Below, one piece after another: positions 38,391-45,809 of a stretch of 64,000 nt of DNA; position 1 is the stretch's first letter, and each line of letters begins with the position of its first letter. This DNA comes from JBBQWR01 sp038210495 (GTDB lineage: Bacteria > Planctomycetota > Planctomycetia > Pirellulales > DATAWG01): positions 1 through 64,000 of the forward strand of contig JBBQWR010000028.1 of the NCBI GenBank assembly GCA_038210495.1, read 5' to 3'. Both the position numbers and the translations under genes were made by a program. Below the pieces are notes generated by a model. That model was not told the origin of the DNA, made no database searches, and saw only the letters and a program-made list of their open reading frames with translations.

Positions 38391-38513
38391 GGCAATTCCA
38401 ATCTTGCGACAACCGAGAGTCAATTCATCTTTTGCTATATAAAAGGCGAAATATGCTCTAATCGTTGTCGACAACGATGCTCGACCCTCGACCGCGTATC
38501 TAACAATACTCCG

Positions 38514-38638
38514 CAGCGCCACGTAGAAACCTTAGTCATTCGTCATTTAAGCATTCGTCAATGATTAGACATAGGGTGTTTCGTCATTCGTCATTCCCGC
38601 CTTCTCGTGGCTTCCCTTCGGCGCGAGCCCGGCCACCC
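38514..38638 (+). repeat. Dispersed repeat, right half (copy D, 125 bp)
   Basis: It begins at CAGCGCCACGTAGAAACCTT and ends CCCGGCCACCC, matching the right half of copy B in the same orientation. The left half is missing. It accounts for a third of the 362 bases between bioF and sucB; the remainder shows nothing else. Confidence 0.75.
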
Positions 38639-38752
38639 AAAAGCCGTTAGGGTAGCGTTCCTTAGCACGGCTTGTCGGCAGGCGACCTCGTATGGTTGAA
38701 TGCTTTCTCCAGGTTCGATTCAGGTGAGAAGGTCCTTAACCCCCTCGATTTC

Positions 38753-40186
38753 ATGTCTGTTGAACTGAAAGTGCCGGAAGTCGGCGAGTCGATCAAGGAA
38801 GTCACGATTGGCCAGTGGCGCAAGGCGCTCGGCGAAAGCGTCCAAAAGGACGAAAACGTCGTCGAAATCGAGAGCGACAAGGCCACCGTTGATCTGCCGG
38901 CGCCAGTTGCCGGCAAGATCGAGAAGATGCTCAAGCTGTCCGGTCAAACGGCCGCGGTTGGCGAAGTGATTGGCTACCTCACGGCCGCAACCGACGCATC
39001 CAACGGGTCGGCCGCCGATGCAACGACTGCCGCCGGCGTCACTTCCGGACCAACGGCTCCCGTGCCCGAGGTTCCGGCCGGGTCCGACCAAGCGAACACT
39101 GTGGCGGTTGAGAAGCGCCGCGGTCAAACGGCGATTGGCTCGGTGCAACCAGCATCGAGCGCCAGTGCGCCGCAAAGCGATGGAGCCTCTCCTGGCGCGT
39201 CGCCCGCGCCAATCGTCATGCCCGCGGCGGCTCGCGTGCTTGGCGAAAAAGGGCTCTCGTCCGAGTCCGTCCAGCCGACAGGCCCCGGCAATCGCATCTT
39301 GAAAGAGGACGCCGAAGCGGCCGCTGCCGCGACTCAGGCCGGCGCGACAACTCACCACACGGCCACGCCGGTCCAGCCGCCACCCTTGCCGAAGCGGAAC
39401 GAGATCGCGAGGCCGGTAGCGCAGCCGCCAGCGAAATCCAGCGCTCCGGCGCCCACGAAATTGCCACCGGCGCCGGCTCGAGGCGGCCGCGAAGAAGAAT
39501 TTGTCGTCATGAGCCCGATTCGCCGCCGCATCGCCGAGCGATTGGTCGAGGCCCAGCAGACGGCCGCGCTGCTGACGACCATCAACGAAATCGACATGAG
39601 CGACGTGATGGCCTTGCGGCAGAAGCACAAAGACGCCTATCAGCAACGATATGGCATCAAGCTCGGCTTCATGTCGTTTTTCGTCAAGGCGGCGGTCGAC
39701 GCACTGAAGATGATTCCGCAGGTCAACGCGGAAGTCCGCTACCCGCACATAGTCTATCGTCATTTTTACGACATTGGCATCGCCGTCGGCGGCGGCAAAG
39801 GGCTGGTCGTGCCGGTGCTGCGCAACGCCGAGAACATGAGCTTCGGCGAGATCGAACTGGCGATCGCCGATTTCGCCCGTCGGGCCGGCGACAACAAGCT
39901 CAAGCTGGATGAGTTGCAAGGAGGCACGTTCACGATTTCCAACGGCGGCGTGTATGGATCGCTGCTCTCGACGCCGATCGTCAACCCGCCGCAGAGCGGC
40001 ATCCTCGGGCTGCACGCGATTCAAGATCGCCCTGTCGCCAGAAGCGGTCAGGTCGTGATTCGCCCGATGATGTACATCGCCCTGAGCTACGATCACCGGA
40101 TCGTCGACGGCCGCGAGGCGGTCACGTTCCTCAAGCGGATCAAAGACACGATGGAAGACCCGTCGCGGCTGTTTTTGGAAGTCTAG
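38753..40186 (+). CDS. sucB: Dihydrolipoyllysine succinyltransferase, E2 of 2-oxoglutarate dehydrogenase
   Basis: A 477-residue E2 subunit. The lipoyl domain covers residues 1-80 with lipoyl Lys43 (VEIESDKATVDLPAP). A long Ala/Pro/Ser linker follows, then a peripheral subunit-binding domain at about 160-195 (VMPAAARVLGEKGLSSESVQ). The catalytic domain (residues 250-477) ends with His448-x3-Asp452 in SYDHRIVDGREAVTFL. The wording EVGESIKEVTIGQW at the N-terminus favours the succinyl over the acetyl type. The start at 38753 precedes VELKVPEVGES. An E3 gene lies 2 kb downstream; no E1 gene is in the window. Confidence 0.93.
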   Translation: MSVELKVPEVGESIKEVTIGQWRKALGESVQKDENVVEIESDKATVDLPAPVAGKIEKMLKLSGQTAAVGEVIGYLTAATDASNGSAADATTAAGVTSGPTAPVPEVPAGSDQANTVAVEKRRGQTAIGSVQPASSASAPQSDGASPGASPAPIVMPAAARVLGEKGLSSESVQPTGPGNRILKEDAEAAAAATQAGATTHHTATPVQPPPLPKRNEIARPVAQPPAKSSAPAPTKLPPAPARGGREEEFVVMSPIRRRIAERLVEAQQTAALLTTINEIDMSDVMALRQKHKDAYQQRYGIKLGFMSFFVKAAVDALKMIPQVNAEVRYPHIVYRHFYDIGIAVGGGKGLVVPVLRNAENMSFGEIELAIADFARRAGDNKLKLDELQGGTFTISNGGVYGSLLSTPIVNPPQSGILGLHAIQDRPVARSGQVVIRPMMYIALSYDHRIVDGREAVTFLKRIKDTMEDPSRLFLEV

Positions 40187-40273
40187 TTTCCTGCCGCGCT
40201 ACCGCATATGGCGGTCGTACCCAAGTCGAGATCGCCGCGGTTGAGGAATGGAACCGATTGACGAGGGTTTCGC

Positions 40274-40498
40274 GTGACTAACTACGATTGCGAGCCGGCT
40301 AATTTCTTCGCGGTGAATCGCCATGCGTTCGAGGGCGCCATGCGACGCGGCATTGAAGTCGCACTTCTCGCTCACAAACGAGCTGGCGTGCCAATTGCGG
40401 TTTGGCGAAATAACCAGATTGTCCTCGTCCCACCGGAAGAAATCGCAGTGAACGATCCCGTCCGTCAGCGCGACCTAAAGTCGCCTGAAGATTGCTAG
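40274..40498 (+). CDS. Small hypothetical protein
   Basis: A 74-residue protein starting at GTG 40274 with GAGGG seven bases upstream. It has no signal or membrane segment. The sequence is compact and mixed alpha/beta in character (IEVALLAHKRAGVPIAVWRN, then QIVLVPPEEIAVND), so a small soluble domain is likely. It sits between sucB and the MFS gene and may be part of the same transcript. The family was not recognised, although a regulatory partner of antitoxin-like size cannot be excluded. Confidence 0.5.
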   Translation: MTNYDCEPANFFAVNRHAFEGAMRRGIEVALLAHKRAGVPIAVWRNNQIVLVPPEEIAVNDPVRQRDLKSPEDC

Positions 40499-40538
40499 TG
40501 CCGTCCTTCTGACCGGTATGCGGCGCATGCGGTCGTTT

Positions 40539-40561
40539 ACTCCCGACTCCCGACTTCCCCC
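40539..40561. repeat. CTCCCGAC-rich repeat
   Basis: A TCCCGACTCCCGACTTCCCC tract sits 14 bases upstream of the MFS start, where a ribosome site would be expected. Compare 42193. Confidence 0.45.
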
Positions 40562-40574
40562 GCGCCGCCGCGAT

Positions 40575-42068
40575 ATGAACAAGTCTGACTCGACTTCGGA
40601 ATCGCGTGGCGCGCTGGCCTCCACGTTTCGCTCGCTGCGGCATCGAAATTACCGGCTGTTCTTCGGCGGTCAGGGGATTTCGCTCATCGGCACCTGGATG
40701 ACCCGGGTGGCCACGAGTTGGCTGGTTTATGAGACGACCGGAAAGGATTGGCTGTTGGGGATCGTCTCGTTCGCCGGTCAGGCCCCGATCCTGTTGCTGG
40801 CGCCCGTCGTCGGCGTGCTAGTGGAGCGGATCGATCGCCTTCGCGTGCTGGTCTATACGCAAGTGTTCGCCATGTTTCAATCGCTGGCGCTCGCCGCGCT
40901 GGCGCTGGGACACTGGATCGAGATTTGGCAGATCATCGTGCTGGCGGTGTTCCAAGGGGTGATCAACGCGATCGACACGCCGGCGCGGCAAGCATTCCTC
41001 GTCGAGATCGTGGATGACCGCCGCGACTTGAGCAACGCGATTGCGCTCAATTCATCGATGTTCAACGGCGCCCGGCTCGTCGGGCCGGCGATCGCCGGGG
41101 TTCTCTATGCCCAAGTCGGCGCGGGAATCTGCTTCTTGATCGATGGGCTAAGCTACTTGGCCGTGATCGCCGCGCTGTTGGCGATGCGGGTCAAGCCGCG
41201 GCATGTCGAGTTCCGGGAAGTGCAAATCTGGCACGATCTGAAAGAAGGGATCGCTTACGTCTATCGGCTGACGGCGCTCCGGGCGCTGTTCTTGCTGTTG
41301 GGTCTAGTGAGTATCGTCGGCGTGCCCTATATGACGCTGATGCCCGTGTTCGCCAAGCATTTTTCGGAAGGCCGGGGACTGTCCCCTTTTTTGGAGTCCG
41401 CTGCACAAATTGAGAACGCGAAAAAGGGAACTGTCCCCCTCGCTGAAGACGTAACCTCGACCGGAGCCGACACAACCTCAATTACGAAGCCATCCAAACC
41501 CGAGACGCCCCAACTCTCCAGCGCCGGCGCCAGAATCTACGGCTTCCTGCTCGCAGCCTCGGGCTCCGGCGCCCTCTGCGGCGCCCTGTTTCTCGCCACG
41601 CGAAATTCTGTGATCGGCCTGGGCCGCGTTATCGCGTTCAACTCGACGACGTTTGGCCTGTCGGTCATCGGCTTCGCATTTTCCCCCTGGCTGTGGCTTT
41701 CGATGCTGCTGTCGTTCACCGCCGGCTTCGGTCTGATGGCTCACTTGGCGGCCAGCAACACGATCGTGCAGACCGTGGTCGACGACGACAAGCGAGCCCG
41801 CGTGATGGGCTTCTACACGACGACCGTGCTGGGCATGACGCCGCTGGGCAGCCTGCTTGCCTCGGGCCTGGTCGTGCTGTTCGGCGCCGCGTACACGGTG
41901 GCGATCGGCGGCGTATTGTCGCTCGCGGGCGCCCTGTATTTCATCTGGTGGCTACCGGTCCTGCGAGCCGCCGCCCGGCCGATGCTCGAAAAAGCCGGCG
42001 TTCTCCCGCCGCTTGTCACCGGCATTCAATCCGCGACGCAAGCGACCGAAGTCACGCCCCTCACGTAG
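40575..42068 (+). CDS. MFS transporter (enterobactin-exporter-like)
   Basis: A 497-residue inner-membrane protein with about 12 membrane segments (the first near residues 25-45, SLIGTWMTRVATSWLVYETT; the last near 450-470). The family wording FRSLRHRNYRLFFGGQGISL and NAIDTPARQAFLVEIVDD places it with MFS exporters of the EntS type. Between the sixth and seventh segments, the cytoplasmic loop carries an insertion of about 50 residues (SEGRGLSPFLESAAQIENAK onwards) encoded partly by an inverted repeat (41374-41439). The frame is kept throughout. The substrate is unknown. The start at 40575 is an ATG without a ribosome site. Confidence 0.85.
   Translation: MNKSDSTSESRGALASTFRSLRHRNYRLFFGGQGISLIGTWMTRVATSWLVYETTGKDWLLGIVSFAGQAPILLLAPVVGVLVERIDRLRVLVYTQVFAMFQSLALAALALGHWIEIWQIIVLAVFQGVINAIDTPARQAFLVEIVDDRRDLSNAIALNSSMFNGARLVGPAIAGVLYAQVGAGICFLIDGLSYLAVIAALLAMRVKPRHVEFREVQIWHDLKEGIAYVYRLTALRALFLLLGLVSIVGVPYMTLMPVFAKHFSEGRGLSPFLESAAQIENAKKGTVPLAEDVTSTGADTTSITKPSKPETPQLSSAGARIYGFLLAASGSGALCGALFLATRNSVIGLGRVIAFNSTTFGLSVIGFAFSPWLWLSMLLSFTAGFGLMAHLAASNTIVQTVVDDDKRARVMGFYTTTVLGMTPLGSLLASGLVVLFGAAYTVAIGGVLSLAGALYFIWWLPVLRAAARPMLEKAGVLPPLVTGIQSATQATEVTPLT
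41374..41439. repeat. GGGGACTGTCCCC inverted repeat inside the MFS gene
   Basis: GGGGACTGTCCCCTTTT at 41374-41390 and AAAAAGGGAACTGTCCCC at 41421-41438 are near inverted copies separated by 30 bases. They lie in the central loop insertion of the MFS gene. Confidence 0.65.
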
Positions 42069-42190
42069 GTCGGGCAGGATGCCTGACAGCGGTCGAGGTC
42101 GCCCCCTGTGCCCAACGCATTTGCTGCGGTAAAAAGACGTCTTCGCTGCTTGCAAACGTTGCACATCGTCAGGCAGGATGCCTGACCTAC
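42065..42190. repeat. Paired GTAGGTCAGGCA-family palindromes (REPIN-like)
   Basis: GTAGGTCGGGCAGGATGCCT then GAC at 42065-42087 and GTCAGGCAGGATGCCTGACC then TAC at 42168-42190 are in opposite orientation with about 80 bases between. The arrangement matches the pair at 49572. Confidence 0.7.
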
Positions 42191-42192
42191 AA

Positions 42193-42221
42193 ACTCCCGT
42201 CTCCCGACTCCCGACTTCCCC
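42193..42221. repeat. CTCCCGTCTCCCGAC repeat directly before lpdA
   Basis: A pyrimidine-rich tract with three CTCCCG units ends five bases before the ATG at 42226, in place of a ribosome site. Similar tracts are at 10671 and 40539, and inverted at 50513. Confidence 0.5.
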
Positions 42222-42225
42222 CGCA

Positions 42226-43611
42226 ATGAATCACGATCTCATCGTCATCGGCAGCGGCCCGGGCGGATACACCGCCGCGATCCGCGCTCGGCAGCTTGGC
42301 CTCAACGTCGCTTGCATCGAGCGCGAATCGGCTCTTGGCGGCACCTGCCTGCGCATCGGCTGTATCCCGAGCAAGGCGCTGCTCGAATCGAGCGAGCGGT
42401 ACTACGAAACGCAGCACGCTCTGGCCGTGCATGGCGTGAAGGTCGGCCAGGTCGAACTCGACTTGTCGACTCTGCTTAAGCGCAAAGATCAAATCGTCGG
42501 CATGCTGACCAAGGGCATCGACGGCCTGTTCAAGAAAAACGGCGTCATGCGATACCTGGGTACCGGCAGCATCACCGGCCGCGGCCGCGTCACGGTCGAC
42601 ACCCGCCAAGAAGGCAGCCGAGAGCTGTCCGCCAAATACATTCTGATCGCCACCGGCAGCAAGCCGGCCACGCTGCCGGGCATTGAGTTCGACGGCGACC
42701 GAGTCGGGACGAGCACCGAGGCTCTCTCCTTCTCATCCGCGCCAAAGCATCTGGTCGTCGTCGGGGGCGGTTATATCGGCATGGAGCTTGGCTCCGTCTG
42801 GTCGCGGCTCGGTTCGAAGGTCACCGTCCTCGAATTTCTCGATCGGATTCTGCCCGGCACGGATAGCGAACTGGCCCGCGAGGCGCTCGAGCTTTTCAAG
42901 AAGCAGGGGATCGAGTTTCGCTTGGGCAGTCGCGTGATCTCGGCCCGCGCGGATGGCGACACGGCGATCGTCGAGTGCGCCGGCGCTGAACCGATCCACT
43001 GCGACCGCGTTCTGGTGGCCGTCGGCCGCACGCCTTACTCCGAAGGGCTGGGCCTCGAGACCGTCGGCATTCGCCCCGATCCGAAGGGCCGAATTCCGGT
43101 CAACGACCATTTCGAAACGCAAGTCGCGGGCATCTTCGCGATCGGCGACTGCATCGCCGGCCCGATGCTCGCCCACAAGGCCGAGGAAGAAGGGGTTGCC
43201 TGCGTGGAGCGGATCGTCACCGGCTACGGCCACGTCGATTACAACGCGATCCCCTCGGTGATTTTTACGCAGCCGGAGATCGCCGCGGTCGGCAAGACGG
43301 AAGATCAATTGATCGAGGAAAAAATTCCGTATCGCAAAGGCGCCTTCCCATTCCGCGCGAACGGTCGGGCCCGCAGTCTGGCTCAAACCGACGGCAAAGT
43401 CAAAATCCTAGCACATCAGCAAACCGACCGCGTGCTGGGCATCCACATCCTCGGCCCGCGCGCCGGCGACCTGATAGCCGAAGCCACCGCCGCGATGACC
43501 TTCGGCGCCAGTTCCGAAGACATCGCAAGAACCTGCCACGCCCATCCGACACTTTCCGAGGCCGTGAAAGAAGCGGCGCTGGCGGTGGATGGGCGGACGA
43601 TTAATCTGTAA
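42226..43611 (+). CDS. lpdA: Dihydrolipoyl dehydrogenase (second copy, E3)
   Basis: A 461-residue FAD enzyme with all motifs of E3: GSGPGGYTAAIRARQLGL for FAD, the disulfide C-x4-C in GGTCLRIGCIPSKALL, VGGGYIGMELG for NAD, AIGDCIAGPMLAHKAEEEG and active-site HAHPTLSEAVKEAAL. This copy has the canonical G-T-C beginning of the redox motif, unlike the copy at 23215. The neighbouring sucB makes it the probable E3 of the 2-oxoglutarate complex. The start at MNHDLIVIGSG is chosen; the frame upstream runs through the CTCCCG repeat. Confidence 0.95.
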   Translation: MNHDLIVIGSGPGGYTAAIRARQLGLNVACIERESALGGTCLRIGCIPSKALLESSERYYETQHALAVHGVKVGQVELDLSTLLKRKDQIVGMLTKGIDGLFKKNGVMRYLGTGSITGRGRVTVDTRQEGSRELSAKYILIATGSKPATLPGIEFDGDRVGTSTEALSFSSAPKHLVVVGGGYIGMELGSVWSRLGSKVTVLEFLDRILPGTDSELAREALELFKKQGIEFRLGSRVISARADGDTAIVECAGAEPIHCDRVLVAVGRTPYSEGLGLETVGIRPDPKGRIPVNDHFETQVAGIFAIGDCIAGPMLAHKAEEEGVACVERIVTGYGHVDYNAIPSVIFTQPEIAAVGKTEDQLIEEKIPYRKGAFPFRANGRARSLAQTDGKVKILAHQQTDRVLGIHILGPRAGDLIAEATAAMTFGASSEDIARTCHAHPTLSEAVKEAALAVDGRTINL

Positions 43612-43617
43612 AAAATG

Positions 43618-43642
43618 TCGAATGCCTAATGACGAATTTCTA
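43618..43642. repeat. Short fragment of the dispersed repeat
   Basis: TCGAATGCCTAATGACGAAT followed by TTCTAAT resembles a short piece of the repeat's left arm. It is too short to be certain. Confidence 0.35.
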
Positions 43643-43799
43643 ATCGTCTTAAGGGACATTTTTCTTGGTCGCTGAGGAGGTCATTTCTAATGGCGCAAGA
43701 CAAAGACTTTTAAGAGTTTCTTGCAGCGTCCGGCGATCGAGAGCTACAACGTGGTATCCCGATCGCCATTCGCATTAAAGCTCGCGAGAGCCAAGTATC

Positions 43800-44774
43800 A
43801 TGCCCGAGGGCCGCATCTCGTTTTTCGCCGATTGTTGGTTTTTGACCGGCGCCACCGCGTCGGGCAAATCGGCGGTCGGCCTCGAACTTGCGCGGCGGAT
43901 CGATGCGGAAATCGTCTCGCTCGATTCGATGGCCGTGTATCGCGGCATGGACATCGGCGTGGCGAAACCGACGGCCGAGGATCGCGCGAGGGCGCCGCAT
44001 CACCTGATCGATCTGCTGGATCCGTCGGAAGATTTCAATGTCGCCCAGTACCTCGATCGGGCCGAGCAGGCCGTGCGCGAGATATTTTCGCGCGGCCGGC
44101 AGGCGCTGTTCGTCGGCGGCAGTCCGTTGTACCTCAAGGCGCTGCTGCGTGGGCTGTTCGCCGGTCCGGCCGCCGATTGGGGATTGCGAGAAGAACTCGA
44201 GCAACTGGCGGCTCGCGAAGGGCCAGCCTACTTGCACCGCGAACTCTCCGCGGCCGACCCGGCCGCCGCCGCGAAGTTGCACCCCAACGACACTCGGCGC
44301 TTGATCCGCGCGCTTGAGGTCTTCCGTCGCACGGGCCAGCCGATCAGTTCCCAGCAGCGGCAATTTCATAGTGAGCAAGCCGCCGCGAACGGCCGAGTGT
44401 TCGTGCTCAACTGGCCGCGCGAACAGTTGCACGAGCGAATCGATCGCCGAGTCGAAGAGATGTTCACCGCCGGACTCGTCGACGAAGTCCGCAAACTACT
44501 GGCCGACGGCCGGCCATTGAGTCGCACGGCCAGCCAAGCCGTTGGCTATCGCGAGGTCATCGAATGCTTGAACTCCCGCGGCGATTTCGCAGCGACGATC
44601 GAACTGGTGAAACTTCGAACGCGGCAACTCGCCAAGCGACAGCTCACTTGGTTCCGTAGTTTGTCCGAATGCCGCTGGATCAACGTGGATGTGAAGCTGG
44701 ACCTCTTGGAGTTCGCTCGACAATCGCTTGACTGGGATTCAGTTCAGAAACGACCCTTAACGCCGGAAATTTAA
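43800..44774 (+). CDS. miaA: tRNA dimethylallyltransferase
   Basis: A 324-residue cytoplasmic enzyme that puts a dimethylallyl group on N6 of A37 in tRNAs reading UNN codons. The P-loop GATASGKSAVGLEL, the catalytic LDSMAVYRGMDIGVAKPT, and HHLIDLLDPSEDFNVAQYLD are family hallmarks; VGGSPLYLKALLRGLF and PNDTRRLIRALEVF follow. RQLAKRQLTWFRS is the tRNA-binding C-terminal part. The usual order of motifs is complete and the length is typical. No hfq or mutL is adjacent, unlike in enterobacteria. Confidence 0.95.
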   Translation: MPEGRISFFADCWFLTGATASGKSAVGLELARRIDAEIVSLDSMAVYRGMDIGVAKPTAEDRARAPHHLIDLLDPSEDFNVAQYLDRAEQAVREIFSRGRQALFVGGSPLYLKALLRGLFAGPAADWGLREELEQLAAREGPAYLHRELSAADPAAAAKLHPNDTRRLIRALEVFRRTGQPISSQQRQFHSEQAAANGRVFVLNWPREQLHERIDRRVEEMFTAGLVDEVRKLLADGRPLSRTASQAVGYREVIECLNSRGDFAATIELVKLRTRQLAKRQLTWFRSLSECRWINVDVKLDLLEFARQSLDWDSVQKRPLTPEI

Positions 44775-44971
44775 GAAGTTGCTTGGCGGACATTCTGGCG
44801 ATAACCTATCGAATTGTTTGCCGGACAGTACCAATGTCCCGACTCACCACAGCGCTAAAGCAAGAATGCAACCCGACCGGGGTTTAAAACTCGTGATCGG
44901 CTTCTAATTGCGGTGGTGGTGGCTTTTTAGCCTCAACTCCAGCTACGCACCGCGATGCTGCAACGATCGTG

Positions 44972-45547
44972 CTATTCCAAAATCTTGCTCGTGTCGGCGA
45001 CGATTTTCTCGATCTCGCCCGAGGTTAGTTCGCCAGCGGCCAGCGCGTGGTTGGCGGCGATTTTGCCTTGGCGATAGATCAGCACAGTGAACTCGGCTTT
45101 TGGATCGATGTTGTATTCGCCCGGGCCGTTTTTGCTATCTTCCGGGACGACCAGCGCGACGTGCTCGACTTTATTGTCGGCCGCGAACTTCTTGGCATCG
45201 GCTCTCAGGTCGTCCGGCTTGTCCCCGAGCAGGTTAACGAAGGATCCCATCTTTTTGTCTTGATTCTTGGCGACAATCTCGTCGAGCTGTTTGACTAGGG
45301 CGCCCAAATGGCTGTCGGCCTTGCGGGCGAAGACCATCACGACCGGGCGGTTGCCCAGCTTGCAGCGATAGCAAAGTTGATCGCCCTCTTTCACTCCATC
45401 GTCGGTGGCGCCAGCCGCCTTGACGACCTGAAAGGCGCCAAGCTCGTCGCCGATCTGCGGACCGCTTTTCACTTGAGCCCCCCTTGCCAATGAAAAACAA
45501 CCCAACAGCATCGTCAGTCCGATCGACGCGGAAAGCACAAATCGCAT
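44972..45547 (-). CDS. Exported thioredoxin-like protein with a CYRC motif
   Basis: A 191-residue protein. The start at 45547 opens a signal peptide (MRFVLSASIGLTMLLGCFSL, cleavage near ARGAQ; LLGC at Cys17 is a weak lipobox). The core reads DQLCYRCKLGNRPVVMVFAR with C-x2-C at Cys59 and Cys62, near the position of a thioredoxin active site, then helices and PEDSKNGPGEYNIDPKAEFT VLIYRQGK-like strands. This resembles a thioredoxin-fold protein, likely for periplasmic disulfide chemistry, although the C-x2-C is earlier than in classical thioredoxins. It is transcribed away from miaA's end. Confidence 0.6.
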   Translation of the reverse strand: MRFVLSASIGLTMLLGCFSLARGAQVKSGPQIGDELGAFQVVKAAGATDDGVKEGDQLCYRCKLGNRPVVMVFARKADSHLGALVKQLDEIVAKNQDKKMGSFVNLLGDKPDDLRADAKKFAADNKVEHVALVVPEDSKNGPGEYNIDPKAEFTVLIYRQGKIAANHALAAGELTSGEIEKIVADTSKILE

Positions 45548-45664
45548 TGGAGATCTCCTTGGCATGAACGAACGGGAGGCGGTGGGCCGAGCGCGCAGGC
45601 CCGACCGGAAGGTAGGAGCCTTTAATGTAGAGCGCCGAGCGGCGGAATCAACCCCGCCGGGAAG

Positions 45665-45805
45665 GGAATGACGAATGCTTCAATGGCGAAGGGCTTCAAA
45701 TAGACGCTTTCCAACAGTGCCGGAACTTCGACCGACAGGCCTTCGTCATTGTGCTTCGTCATTCGGATTTGATTAGACTTTCGTCATTCGACATTAGTCA
45801 TTGCC
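45665..45805 (-). repeat. Dispersed repeat, degenerate partial copy (copy E)
   Basis: AATGACGAATGCTTCAATGG, then CTTCGTCATTGTGCTTCGTC and TTCGTCATTCGACATTAGTC resemble the inner arms of copy C. The GC-rich termini are missing. It lies between the thioredoxin-like gene and the ABC permease gene. Confidence 0.6.
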
Positions 45806-45809
45806 CCCA

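Noticed and set aside
38711..38726. AGGTTCGATTCAGG as a tRNA T-arm
   Set aside because: No acceptor, D or anticodon stem can be built around it.
38720..40096. A 458-codon open frame on the minus strand
   Set aside because: It is antisense to sucB and arises from the high-GC third-position pattern; its protein is His/Arg/Gly-rich without domains.
42065..42190. Repeated palindromes as a CRISPR array
   Set aside because: Only two copies in opposite orientation, no regular spacers and no cas genes.
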